Shown here piece after piece: positions 7,362 through 15,197 of a stretch of 23,184 nt of DNA; the first letter of the stretch is position 1, and each line of letters opens with the position of its first letter. This stretch comes from TMED13 sp042090305. Its GTDB lineage: Bacteria; Pseudomonadota; Alphaproteobacteria; Methylaequorales; Methylaequoraceae. Location: positions 1 to 23,184 of the forward strand of contig JBELJQ010000026.1 of NCBI GenBank assembly GCA_042090305.1, read 5' to 3'. The notes beneath the pieces were generated by a model, which saw only the letters and a list, made by a program, of their open reading frames with translations, had not been told where the DNA came from and did not search any database. Position numbers and translations under genes: made by a program.

Positions 7362-8786
7362 ATGAAGAAATTTGCAAAAATCTTGTGTATTGGTGATTTA
7401 ATAATCGACTTATATGTTCACGGCGAAATTAATAGGATCTCCCCAGAAGCTCCAATACCAATTTTAAAAGTAAATCGTGAAAATTATTATGTTCTTGGTG
7501 GTTGTGGTAATGTTGCGAGAAATATTTGTGCTGCTAATGCAAAGTGCCATATGATTTCAATTGCAGGCAATGATAATGGTAAAGATATAATAAAGAAACT
7601 TTCTAAAGAATTAATGAACTTTTCTTTTGATTTATTAATCGATAAAAGAAGATGTACAACAATAAAGACTCGATTTATTTCTGATAACCAACAAGTTTTG
7701 AGAGTCGATGAAGAAAATGTATGCCCAATCTCACAAAAAATAGAGAAAAATATTTTAAAAAAGGTACGAGAAAAAATTGATTCATATGATGTTGTAGTTT
7801 TGTCTGATTACAATAAGGGAGTTTTAACAACTAATTTAATAAAACAAATAATAAGTATTTCAAAAAGAAAGAAAAAAAAAGTAATTATAGATCCTAAAAG
7901 ACAAGATTTTTCAATTTTTAAAGATGCCACAATAATCACGCCTAATTTTAAGGAATTGAAAGAAGCAGCAAGTTCGCTTGAAGCTAGTGGGATAACAGAT
8001 GACAACAAATTAGTTTTAAAGTTATCAAAGTCGTTAATTAAAAAATTTAATTTTGAAACAGTTATAACTACAAGAAGCTCGGATGGAATTTCCGCTATAG
8101 ACAAATCTGGGTATTGCTTACACCTTCCATCCAAAGCTAAAGAAGTATTTGATGTTTCAGGGGCAGGAGATACAGTTTTAGCATATCTAGCAACTTCGTT
8201 ATCAGAAGGAAAAAGCCTAAAAGATGCATTAATGATCTCAAACCAGGCAGCAGGAGTTGCGGTTCGGAAATTTGGTACAGCGGTCGTGAATTCATATGAA
8301 TTAAATACTAACAATAGTAAATTGTGTTCGGTTGAATCTTTAAAAGAATATTTAAATAATATAAGAGAAAAAAAAATAATTGGATTCACAAATGGATGCT
8401 TTGATTTAATACATGCGGGACATATATCCTACCTAAAAAAAGCTAGAGAAAAGTGTGATTTACTTATTCTAGGTTTAAATAGTGATAGGTCCGTCAAAAA
8501 GTTAAAAGGTGTTAATAGACCAATTATTGGGCAAAACGATAGAACCGAAATTTTGTCATCTTTTTCATTTATCGATAAAATTATATTATTTGAGGAATTA
8601 ACACCGATAAATTTAATAAAGAAAATTAAACCAAATATTTTATTTAAGGGAAAAGACTATAAAAAAAAAAATGTAGTGGGTTATAATGAATTATCTGCAT
8701 GGGGAGGGGAAGTAATGCTAATAGATTTTGTAAAAGATAGGTCAACTTCAAATATTATTAATGGGATTAAAGCCAATGTTACTTAG
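7362..8786 (+). CDS. hldE: Bifunctional heptose 7-phosphate kinase / heptose 1-phosphate adenylyltransferase
   Basis: Two-step enzyme of the ADP-heptose pathway for the LPS inner core. The 474 residues comprise an N-terminal ribokinase-type kinase (about 1-310) with ILCIGDLIIDLYVHG, RISPEAPIP, LGGCGNVARN and the C-terminal anion-hole motif VSGAGDT (catalytic Asp270). A nucleotidyltransferase domain (about 335-474) carries GFTNGCFDLIHAGH (HxGH at 351-354), ILGLNSDRSVKKLKG and RSTSNII. Both active sites look intact. The frame opens earlier at a TTG (7332), but ATG 7362 lies four bases after the UXS stop and starts directly at the kinase homology, so it is chosen. The downstream HAD phosphatase overlaps its 3' end. 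The other heptose genes (gmhA, gmhB, hldD) are not in the window. Confidence 0.93.
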   Translation: MKKFAKILCIGDLIIDLYVHGEINRISPEAPIPILKVNRENYYVLGGCGNVARNICAANAKCHMISIAGNDNGKDIIKKLSKELMNFSFDLLIDKRRCTTIKTRFISDNQQVLRVDEENVCPISQKIEKNILKKVREKIDSYDVVVLSDYNKGVLTTNLIKQIISISKRKKKKVIIDPKRQDFSIFKDATIITPNFKELKEAASSLEASGITDDNKLVLKLSKSLIKKFNFETVITTRSSDGISAIDKSGYCLHLPSKAKEVFDVSGAGDTVLAYLATSLSEGKSLKDALMISNQAAGVAVRKFGTAVVNSYELNTNNSKLCSVESLKEYLNNIREKKIIGFTNGCFDLIHAGHISYLKKAREKCDLLILGLNSDRSVKKLKGVNRPIIGQNDRTEILSSFSFIDKIILFEELTPINLIKKIKPNILFKGKDYKKKNVVGYNELSAWGGEVMLIDFVKDRSTSNIINGIKANVT

Positions 8787-9531
8787 TGCAGTTTTTTTTG
8801 ATGTTGACGGTACAATCGCAGAAACTGAAGAGCTTCATAGAAAGTCTTTCAATGAGTCTTTTAAAGAATTTAATCTAGACTGGTTTTGGGATAAACCTAT
8901 ATATAAAGAGCTTATTAATATTGGAGGTGGAAAAGAAAGGATTCAACATTATATGAAAAGAGCTTGGCCAGAAATGTTAGAATATAAAAATCTTTCAAAA
9001 TATATAGATTCAATTCATAAAGTTAAAAATGAAATTTATGAGGACTATGTTAATGAAGAAAAGTTAACTTTTAGACCAGGAGTAAAAAGGCTTATTTCAG
9101 AGCTAAAAGAAAATAAAATTAGAATTGCTCTAGTTTCCTCTTCATCAAAAACGAATATCGAAAATCTTCTTCTGAAGGGACTTAAATTTAAATCAGTTGA
9201 GTTTTTTGACTTAATAGCTCACGGAGACAGTACAAAAAATAAAAAGCCATCACCAGAAATATATGAGTGGGCTTTAGAAAAATTGAAGTTATCCGCGCAA
9301 TCTTGCATTGCAATAGAAGATTCGCCAAGGGGAATAGATTCTGCAGTATCAGCTAAAATTAAGGTTATTGCAACTCCATCTGAACTAACAAGTGATGAAA
9401 ACTTTGAGGCTGCAGATTTAGTAGTTTCCGATCTCGGTGATCCTGAGGCACCGTTTAAAAAATTATCGGGTTCAACTTTTGGTGAAGAAAATGTAAATGT
9501 TGATTTACTTAAAAAGCTTATTGAGTCCTAG
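8776..9531 (+). CDS. HAD-superfamily sugar-phosphate phosphatase, CbbY-like
   Basis: This is a subfamily IA haloacid dehalogenase hydrolase. Motif I is FFDVDGTIAETE (nucleophile Asp9, Asp11). The helical cap follows, then motif II in ALVSSSS, the Lys of NKKPSPEIY, and IEDSPRGIDSA as motif III. The DGTIAETEELH opening and overall arrangement match CbbY-like phosphatases, which act on small sugar phosphates. The substrate cannot be read from the sequence. Position directly after hldE makes a role in surface-sugar synthesis plausible. It might even supply the heptose bisphosphate phosphatase step normally done by GmhB (a different HAD subgroup), but that is inference. ATG 8776 is preferred because it places the nucleophile near residue 9 as usual; ATG 8761 is an in-frame alternative. 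The 3' end overlaps the convergent DUF4149 gene by 14 bases. Confidence 0.85.
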   Translation: MLLSAVFFDVDGTIAETEELHRKSFNESFKEFNLDWFWDKPIYKELINIGGGKERIQHYMKRAWPEMLEYKNLSKYIDSIHKVKNEIYEDYVNEEKLTFRPGVKRLISELKENKIRIALVSSSSKTNIENLLLKGLKFKSVEFFDLIAHGDSTKNKKPSPEIYEWALEKLKLSAQSCIAIEDSPRGIDSAVSAKIKVIATPSELTSDENFEAADLVVSDLGDPEAPFKKLSGSTFGEENVNVDLLKKLIES

Positions 9532-9949
9532 AAAGAAAATAGATTGTTGTCATAAGGATTAATTGGATTACAAAGATTGCTACACTGAAGTTATGTAATC
9601 TCTTAAACATTTTGTTATCATGATCCTTTTTTTTTTTCTTATCACTAACTTCATTGATTCTTTGCATTAGAAATTGTCTTGAGTAGAAATATCCAGTTGA
9701 AATTAAAAAGAAAACAAACGAGAAAGTAGGATTAGAAAAAATTAAGGCAGTAGAAATTAAGAGGCTTAAAATCAAACACCAAAGATAAAGTTTTGGAAAA
9801 ATGCTTCTAATAAAAATTCTGGCGTTAGTAGCATTTAAGTTAATGAAAGTATTAGGAGCAACGACAAGAGAGAAAAACATTTTACTACCAATTAGAATTG
9901 GTATCAATAATTGATGAACTATGTTTGAAATATAAATAAATTGTTCCAT
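9518..9949 (-). CDS. DUF4149 (TMEM205-like) integral membrane protein
   Basis: This is a 143-residue protein with about four membrane segments, near residues 6-30, 50-70, 72-90 and 120-140. The family pattern is visible in the APNTFINLN-type loop after the first helix, in YFYSRQFLMQRIN, and in KRLHNFSVAIFVIQL at the C-terminus. DUF4149 proteins have no firmly assigned function in bacteria. A Lys-rich charged loop (DKKKKKDHDNK) lies between helices three and four. It is a single-gene minus-strand unit. Its start lies 31 bases from that of the divergent fxsA gene, and its last 14 bases overlap the HAD phosphatase gene. Confidence 0.75.
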   Translation of the reverse strand: MEQFIYISNIVHQLLIPILIGSKMFFSLVVAPNTFINLNATNARIFIRSIFPKLYLWCLILSLLISTALIFSNPTFSFVFFLISTGYFYSRQFLMQRINEVSDKKKKKDHDNKMFKRLHNFSVAIFVIQLILMTTIYFLSRTQ

Positions 9950-9980
9950 TACAAAATTTTTTATTAATAGTATTATTTAA

Positions 9981-10379
9981 ATGATGAGTTTAAAAGTATT
10001 AATATTACTGCCTATATTTGAATTAATTTTATTTGTATTATGTGGAGACCTATTAGGTTTTTTTCCAGTAATTTTTTTAATAATAGTTTCAATATTTGTA
10101 GGTTTATATTTATTAAAAACTAGTATTAGTATAGAAGAGCTTCAAAGACTTAGTGTTGAGCCTAAAGAATGGATATCAAAAAAAATAGCAGCAATTCTTC
10201 TTATCATCCCAGGCTTCATAACAGATTTTTTGGGCATTGTTCTTTTATTTAAAGTTTTAAGGAATTTTGTTTGGAATTACATTCCACAAAAAGCTAAGCA
10301 ATCCTTCTACGGCACTAAAAAAAAAAGAAAAAAAGAAGAAATTATTGAGGTTGATTATAAGGATCTCGATGAAAATTAA
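9981..10379 (+). CDS. fxsA: FxsA family inner-membrane protein
   Basis: This is a 132-residue membrane protein. FxsA was named in E. coli for suppressing phage T7 exclusion by F plasmids when overexpressed; its normal role is uncertain. Hydrophobic segments lie at about 4-24, 25-45 and 66-92. The family pattern is recognisable: LLPIFELILFVLCGDLLG at the start, VGLYLLKTS, and the hallmark LLIIPGFITDFLGIVLL. The C-terminus is a highly charged Lys/Glu tail, as usual for this family. It heads a five-gene plus-strand operon, and the acylphosphatase start lies inside its last codons (11-base overlap). Confidence 0.88.
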   Translation: MMSLKVLILLPIFELILFVLCGDLLGFFPVIFLIIVSIFVGLYLLKTSISIEELQRLSVEPKEWISKKIAAILLIIPGFITDFLGIVLLFKVLRNFVWNYIPQKAKQSFYGTKKKRKKEEIIEVDYKDLDEN

Positions 10380-10653
10380 ACAACAGACGGTTAAAATTAA
10401 AATTTCAGGTAAGGTTCAAGGCGTTGGTTTCAGAAATTGGACGAAACATGTCGCGCTAATCCATAACTTAAATGGTACAGTTATGAACTGCCAGGATAAA
10501 ACGGTTGAGACTTGTATAACTGGAAAGCCAAATGACATAAAAAGGTTTTTGGGTACTTATAGAAATGGTTCTAAAAATTCATTTATAAAAGAAATGAACA
10601 GTAAGGTAATTGATTATAAAGAATTTATAAATTTTAATATAATCAAAAAATGA
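10369..10653 (+). CDS. acyP: Acylphosphatase
   Basis: Small (94-residue) cytosolic enzyme that hydrolyses acyl phosphates such as carbamoyl or 1,3-bisphosphoglycerate phosphate. The substrate-binding loop GKVQGVGFR (catalytic Arg22) and the catalytic Asn40 in LNGTVMNCQD are present. The usual Trp and Gly around these sites (LxGWVRN, DGSVE) are replaced by GTVMN and DKTVE, a modest divergence. The open frame runs further upstream to 10267, but that region is a shadow of fxsA; ATG 10369 begins right before the homology. It overlaps fxsA by 11 bases and the next gene by four bases (ATGA). Confidence 0.87.
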   Translation: MKIKQQTVKIKISGKVQGVGFRNWTKHVALIHNLNGTVMNCQDKTVETCITGKPNDIKRFLGTYRNGSKNSFIKEMNSKVIDYKEFINFNIIKK

Positions 10654-11228
10654 AAATTTATTTTCTTAGACACACAACTCTCAATATAGCTGATGAGATA
10701 TTTTATGGACAATCTGATGTAGATGTTTCTAAAAACTTTCTAAATGAGGTGAAACTAATAAAAGGTAAAATTATATCCGAAAAGATTGATTTAAAAAAAA
10801 TACTAATTATATCAAGCCCCTTAAAACGATGTAAAAAGCTTGCAATGCAAATTAGACCAAAATTTATTATAGATTCAAGATTGAAAGAATTAAATTTAGG
10901 TGACTGGGAAATGAAACCAATGAATTCTATTCCCAAAAAAAATATTAAGGATTGGCAGGAGAATATTATGACTTTCAAAATTCCTAATGGAGAGAGCAAT
11001 AAGGACTTTTTAAAAAGACTCGATACTTTTTTAAAAGATATTTTATCTTTCAATCAAGATGTGCTATTGGTTGCTCATGCTGGTTCTATTAATGGTATGA
11101 TTTCTATCTTAACCGACCAGCCCTTTGACAAACTAGTTAAAAACTACTGGGAAAAAATTTCTCACGGTTCTCTAACATCGGTTTTTGTGGAAAAGAATGA
11201 TATAAAATTAAATTATATAGGTAAATAG
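10650..11228 (+). CDS. Histidine phosphatase family protein (CobC-like)
   Basis: This is a 192-residue phosphatase of the phosphoglycerate-mutase/acid-phosphatase clan. The phospho-accepting His is in YFLRHTT (Arg7-His8). SSPLKRC provides the second Arg (Arg60), LKELNLGDWE the acidic acid/base residue (Glu80), and VAHAGSING the second His (His143). The YGQSDVDVS stretch after the RH motif and the RLKELNLGDWE pattern most resemble alpha-ribazole phosphatase (CobC), which trims a cobalamin precursor. With no other cobalamin genes adjacent, the substrate stays open. It is the third gene of the fxsA operon, with a 4-base overlap upstream and one base before the next start. Confidence 0.82.
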   Translation: MKIYFLRHTTLNIADEIFYGQSDVDVSKNFLNEVKLIKGKIISEKIDLKKILIISSPLKRCKKLAMQIRPKFIIDSRLKELNLGDWEMKPMNSIPKKNIKDWQENIMTFKIPNGESNKDFLKRLDTFLKDILSFNQDVLLVAHAGSINGMISILTDQPFDKLVKNYWEKISHGSLTSVFVEKNDIKLNYIGK

Positions 11229-11229
11229 T

Positions 11230-12843
11230 ATGAAGAAGATCTTAATCCTGGGGGGAGGGTTTGGTGGTGTATATTGTGCAAAAAGACTTCAAAGGATAAA
11301 ATTAAATGCTTTTGATATAGAATTAGTTAGTAATAATAATTACTTCGTTTTCCAGCCTTTGTTACCAGAGGTCGCATCTGGTACAATTTCATCGTCAGAT
11401 GCTGTAACTCCAATTAGACAAATGCTAAACAAAGTGAGCTTTAGGAATGCTGAAGTCAATTCAATTGATGTTAGTAAAAAAAAGGTTGGAATTATTCAGG
11501 GTTTTAGAAAGAGACAGCATTTTATTACCTATGACCATCTAGTAATTGCTTTAGGTCAGGAAAGCAGACTTGATATTATACCAGGCTTAAATAACAATTC
11601 ATTCACTATGAGAAACCTCAAGGATGCATATAATGTAAGAAATCATATAATACAGTGTCTGGAGTTGGCTGATGTGACTAAAGATATTAAATTAAAAAGA
11701 AGACTATTAAATTTTATTATTATAGGTGGTGGATTTTCTGGCGTTGAGACTATTGGAGAATTAAAAGAGATGATTAATAGGCTAATTATCTACTACAAAA
11801 ATATTAGTAAAGAGGCTATTAAATTTTACTTAATTGAATATGAAAAAAGGTTACTACCCGAATTAGATATCGAAAATAGTATTTATACTTACAACACATT
11901 AAAAAAAGAAAATATTAATGTTATGTTAGATACAGAATTAAAAGAAGTGTCGTCACACAAAGTCTACTTAAGTAATAATATTTCAATTGAGACTAATACT
12001 GTGATATCAACAATAGGTTCATCGGTATCAAAATTACTGGAAAATTCAAAGATTAAACTTAAATATGGTAAAATTCTTACTGATGAATTCTGTCAGGTTA
12101 TTGGACAAAAAAATGTATGGGCTTTAGGTGATTGTGCGTTAGTTCCCAATAACTTATTTAATGATAATCTGGAGTCTCAATATTCGCCACCCACAGCACA
12201 ATTTGCAGTAAGGCAAGCAAGAGTAGTGTCTAAAAATATAATTTTAAAATCATTAAAGAGGAAACTTATACCTTTTGAATATAAATCTAAAGGTGCTTTA
12301 GCATCACTTGGATCAAATAAAGGCGTTGGAAAAATTTATTTTTTTAGAGTGAAAGGGCTCTTAGCTTGGTTGATTTGGAAAGGGTTTTACTTGTCATTTA
12401 TACCCTCATTTTCAACAAAGATAAGAGTATTTTTTAATTGGTTACTGGAGTTTCTTGTACCGAGAAATGCAGTGCTTACTGATTCCATAAATGTAAAGGC
12501 ATTCGAAAATAAGAACTATAAAAGAGGTGATATTGTATTTGAAGAAGGAATGATTGCTGATGGATTTTATATTGTAAAAAATGGTGAATTTGTAAATACA
12601 TATAAAAATACAAAAAATGGAAAGAAATTTACGAAAAAGTATAAAAAAGGTGACCATTTTGGTTCAAGAGTAATATTAGAAGGAGGTCGAAGAACAGGTA
12701 CAATCAAGGCTACTAAGAATTCAGAGGTTTTAAAAATTGATAAAGAAAGCTTTAAACTTTTAGCTAATAATCTGCCAATAATGAGTGAATATTTTGAAAA
12801 ATATCTACCAGAGAATTTTAAAAATCTACAGCTACGAGAATGA
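11230..12843 (+). CDS. Type II NADH dehydrogenase-like flavoprotein fused to a cyclic-nucleotide-binding-type domain
   Basis: This is a 537-residue two-part protein. Residues 1-412 are an NDH-2-type pyridine nucleotide-disulfide oxidoreductase. The FAD site is LGGGFGG (7-13), the NAD site is IIGGGFSGVE (164-173), and the second FAD motif is VWALGDCALVP (296-306). An aromatic, hydrophobic segment (about 375-412) is where NDH-2 enzymes associate with the membrane. Predicted activity is electron transfer from NADH to quinone without proton pumping. Residues about 420-525 form a CAP/CRP-type beta-roll: YKRGDIVFEEG, ADGFYIVKNGE, and the phosphate-binding cassette at 477-493 with FGS, RRTGT and IKA. 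The cassette keeps the Arg but has Ser instead of the Glu of the usual FGE, so ligand identity is uncertain. It is the fourth gene of the fxsA operon and overlaps the next gene by four bases. Confidence 0.87.
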   Translation: MKKILILGGGFGGVYCAKRLQRIKLNAFDIELVSNNNYFVFQPLLPEVASGTISSSDAVTPIRQMLNKVSFRNAEVNSIDVSKKKVGIIQGFRKRQHFITYDHLVIALGQESRLDIIPGLNNNSFTMRNLKDAYNVRNHIIQCLELADVTKDIKLKRRLLNFIIIGGGFSGVETIGELKEMINRLIIYYKNISKEAIKFYLIEYEKRLLPELDIENSIYTYNTLKKENINVMLDTELKEVSSHKVYLSNNISIETNTVISTIGSSVSKLLENSKIKLKYGKILTDEFCQVIGQKNVWALGDCALVPNNLFNDNLESQYSPPTAQFAVRQARVVSKNIILKSLKRKLIPFEYKSKGALASLGSNKGVGKIYFFRVKGLLAWLIWKGFYLSFIPSFSTKIRVFFNWLLEFLVPRNAVLTDSINVKAFENKNYKRGDIVFEEGMIADGFYIVKNGEFVNTYKNTKNGKKFTKKYKKGDHFGSRVILEGGRRTGTIKATKNSEVLKIDKESFKLLANNLPIMSEYFEKYLPENFKNLQLRE

Positions 12844-13556
12844 TATTTTTTCTAAAAAAAAGTAAGCAAAATAATGAATTAGAAATCATTAGTGGTATTA
12901 AAGTTGTTAGAAGTTTAAAAAGAAAAAGAACAATTACAATTAGAATATTTAAAGATAAAAAAGAAATTATTTGTCCAATAAAAACTCCAAGCAGTATATT
13001 AGCATCCTTTATAGATTCAAAAAAAGAATGGATTAAAAAAAGAGTTTTAATTCAACAAAAACATGAAAAAGAAATAAATGAACTCAATGAAAATTACATT
13101 TTATTTAAAGGAAAAAAACTACAAATTTTTAATTTAGGAAATAATAATAATGAAGTAATTATTAGGAAGGGTAGTATATATATCTCAGGCAGACACTTTT
13201 TTGAAAATAATAAAAATGTGATTAGAGATCAGTTGAAAAGTAAATCACTAGTTTATCTCAAAAGAAGGATTGAGACTTTATCAAAAAGTATAGGAATAAA
13301 ATATAATATTTTAAAAATAAAGAACTATAAGAGAATTTGGGGTTGCTGTTCAAACCAGGCGCAAATTTCCTTGAACTGGAAATTAATTATGTTACCGCCA
13401 AGTATAATCAACTATGTAATAGTTCACGAGCTATGCCATATACACCAACCAAATCACTCAAAATTATTTTGGAATCTGGTTGAGAAGTATGAACCAGATT
13501 TCAAAAAGAAAAAAAAGTGGTTAAAACAAAATGGAGGCTATATAATTCAATATTAA
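12840..13556 (+). CDS. YgjP-type zinc metallopeptidase (DUF45 / M48-like)
   Basis: This is a 238-residue member of the YgjP-like metallopeptidase family. The C-terminal half has the family signature RIWGCCSNQAQISLNW (165-180) and then VIVHELCHIHQPNHSKLFW, with HExxH ligands His196 and His200, catalytic Glu197 and a third His206. The usual WGSCS is WGCCS here. The N-terminal half is Lys-rich and weakly conserved, as is common for the family. Substrates are unknown. It is the last gene of the fxsA operon (ATGA overlap with the NDH-2 fusion), and its stop interlocks with that of the convergent DUF2007 gene. Confidence 0.88.
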   Translation: MIFFLKKSKQNNELEIISGIKVVRSLKRKRTITIRIFKDKKEIICPIKTPSSILASFIDSKKEWIKKRVLIQQKHEKEINELNENYILFKGKKLQIFNLGNNNNEVIIRKGSIYISGRHFFENNKNVIRDQLKSKSLVYLKRRIETLSKSIGIKYNILKIKNYKRIWGCCSNQAQISLNWKLIMLPPSIINYVIVHELCHIHQPNHSKLFWNLVEKYEPDFKKKKKWLKQNGGYIIQY

Positions 13557-13765
13557 ATTTCCTCCTCTTTTCCCTCATTTATAATTTTTTCTGCGAAAAA
13601 GAAATCATCTTCATTTACAAGTATTCTTACAGGAATGGCAGAAATATTTCCTTCTGTTGCAGACATAGACTCATCTAAAACTATAAACTTTATTTGATTA
13701 TAAGTTAATAGACTCTTAACCCAAGAGATATAAATTATATCATTACTTTTTACTAAAGTTTTCAT
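13553..13765 (-). CDS. DUF2007 (putative signal-transducing) small protein
   Basis: This is a 70-residue soluble protein of the DUF2007 family, annotated elsewhere as a putative signal-transducing protein; its molecular role is unknown. The family pattern is clear: MKTLVKSNDIIYISWVKSLL, then an IKFIVLDESMSATEG stretch and IPVRILVNEDDFFFAEKII. Length is normal for the family. It lies downstream of tRNA-Arg and the POT transporter on the same strand, starting 28 bases after the tRNA. It may therefore be released from a common transcript by tRNA processing. Confidence 0.85.
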   Translation of the reverse strand: MKTLVKSNDIIYISWVKSLLTYNQIKFIVLDESMSATEGNISAIPVRILVNEDDFFFAEKIINEGKEEEI

Positions 13766-13793
13766 TATATTTAAAATTAAAAATTCATAAAAT

Positions 13794-13870
13794 TGGCGCG
13801 CCCGAAAGGATTCGAACCCTTAGCCTTTTGAGCCGAAATCAAATGCTCTATCCAGTTGAGCTACGGGCGC
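13794..13870 (-). tRNA. tRNA-Arg, anticodon TCG, with encoded CCA
   Basis: Read on the minus strand this folds as a complete 77-base cloverleaf. The acceptor GCGCCCG pairs with CGGGCGC, followed by discriminator G and an encoded CCA. The D arm is GCTC-AACTGGAT-AGAGC, with the A20 typical of tRNA-Arg. The anticodon stem TTTGA/TCAAA encloses loop TTTCGGC, giving anticodon TCG (codon CGA). The T arm contains TTCGAAT between AAGGG and CCTTT. Its first base is also the last base of the TAG stop of the upstream POT gene. Confidence 0.96.
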
Positions 13871-15189
13871 TAAATATATTTTCCATGTGCAAGTTTTTTC
13901 AATTTACTATGAAATAATATAACTAATAACCCTACAAATATACATATACTTGTTATACCTAAAAAAATTATTTTCTCACCTAATTGTTGTGAATACTCAC
14001 CTATAATTCCAGCTAATTTATTTCCCAACCCAATTGAAGCGAAGTAAATTCCCATAATTGAGGAGACTAATCTTTCAGGCGAGAGTTTTGTTATATATGA
14101 TAAGATAACAGGTGACGCACATAATTCACCAATTGTAATAAATAGATATGCAAATAATAACCAATGAATACCTGATTTACCAAAATGCTCTGCTTCAACA
14201 GATGCATAATACATAAAAATAAACCCAGAACCCATTATCATAATACCTATGGCAATCTTCATTATTGATGAATTCATGTACTTTTTTCTTTCAACTATTA
14301 TCCAGAAAAATGATACAAAAAATCCTAAAAGAATTATCATTAAAGGATTAATCGATTGAAACCAGCTTGCAGGAATTTCAAAATCAAGAGGATAAATGTA
14401 TCTATCGGTTTTTTCATAAGTATAAATATTTAGTAAACCTCCGGCTTGCTCAAAAGCTGCCCAGAAAATAATTAATATTATACTTGCTATAATAATTAAT
14501 TTTATTCTATCTATTTCGATACTAGAAAATCTTTTTTTTGGTAATACTCTATGTTTACTAATTATTTTAGAAAAATTTCCTTTCCCTTTTAGAAAAAATA
14601 CTTGACCTAATATCATTCCAATTCCAGCGAGAGAAAATCCGTAATGCCAACCATACACCTCACCAACATATCCTACTAGTAAGCTTGCAATGAAGGCTCC
14701 AATATTTATACCTATATAAAAGATAGTAAATCCCTGATCTCTATTTAAATTATTATCCACGTATATTGAGCCCACTAGTGTGGAAATACTTGGTTTAAGT
14801 AAACCGACACCAAGCACTATAAACAATAACCCCAAATAGAAAAAATTTATATTATTTAAAGCAAGCATTAGATGACCAATACACAATAAACTACCACCAT
14901 AAGTTACAGCTTTTTGATGAGATATAACTTTATCAGCAATTATACCACCTGGGACACATGCGAGATAAACAAGAGCTGTATACCATCCATATAAACTAAG
15001 AGCGTCTTTATTGGACCACCCTAACCCTGGGTTAATAGAATTAGTATCTGAAATTAAATAAAGAACTAAAATTGCTCTCATTCCATAATAGCTGAATCTC
15101 TCCCATAATTCGGTCATGAACAAAGTGAACAGTCCTTTTGGGTGATTAGCGAAGAGAACTTTTAATTCAGCGAGGTGTAATTTTGGCAT
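13870..15189 (-). CDS. POT/PTR2 family proton-dependent peptide transporter
   Basis: Inner-membrane major-facilitator transporter (439 residues, about 12-14 membrane helices) that imports di- and tripeptides, or related small solutes, with protons. The N-terminus HPKGLFTLFMTELWERFSYY contains the diagnostic ExxERFxYY motif (Glu27, Glu30-Arg31). KPSISTLVGSIY and FTIFYIGINIGAFIASLL are the second family signature. It is slightly shorter than many POT proteins (about 460-500), but begins and ends sensibly. Its stop TAG overlaps tRNA-Arg by one base. Upstream is a sigma70-like promoter overlapped by a 16-base palindrome (see the separate entry), implying regulated transcription. Confidence 0.92.
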   Translation of the reverse strand: MPKLHLAELKVLFANHPKGLFTLFMTELWERFSYYGMRAILVLYLISDTNSINPGLGWSNKDALSLYGWYTALVYLACVPGGIIADKVISHQKAVTYGGSLLCIGHLMLALNNINFFYLGLLFIVLGVGLLKPSISTLVGSIYVDNNLNRDQGFTIFYIGINIGAFIASLLVGYVGEVYGWHYGFSLAGIGMILGQVFFLKGKGNFSKIISKHRVLPKKRFSSIEIDRIKLIIIASIILIIFWAAFEQAGGLLNIYTYEKTDRYIYPLDFEIPASWFQSINPLMIILLGFFVSFFWIIVERKKYMNSSIMKIAIGIMIMGSGFIFMYYASVEAEHFGKSGIHWLLFAYLFITIGELCASPVILSYITKLSPERLVSSIMGIYFASIGLGNKLAGIIGEYSQQLGEKIIFLGITSICIFVGLLVILFHSKLKKLAHGKYI

Positions 15190-15197
15190 GTTATTTG

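Noticed and set aside
7808..8389. 193-residue open frame on the minus strand inside hldE
   Set aside because: It is a shadow of the kinase domain, which has intact motifs on the plus strand; the translated product shows no family pattern.
9619..9640. T-rich run considered as a terminator
   Set aside because: It encodes the Lys-rich loop of the DUF4149 protein on the minus strand and has no hairpin next to it.
10267..10368. Upstream extension of the acylphosphatase frame
   Set aside because: It overlaps the end of fxsA, encodes low-complexity Lys-rich sequence, and precedes the homology, which begins right after ATG 10369.
10703..11053. 116-residue minus-strand open frame inside the CobC-like phosphatase gene
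   Set aside because: It lies wholly within a gene with intact catalytic motifs, and its composition is typical of the reverse of AT-rich coding DNA.
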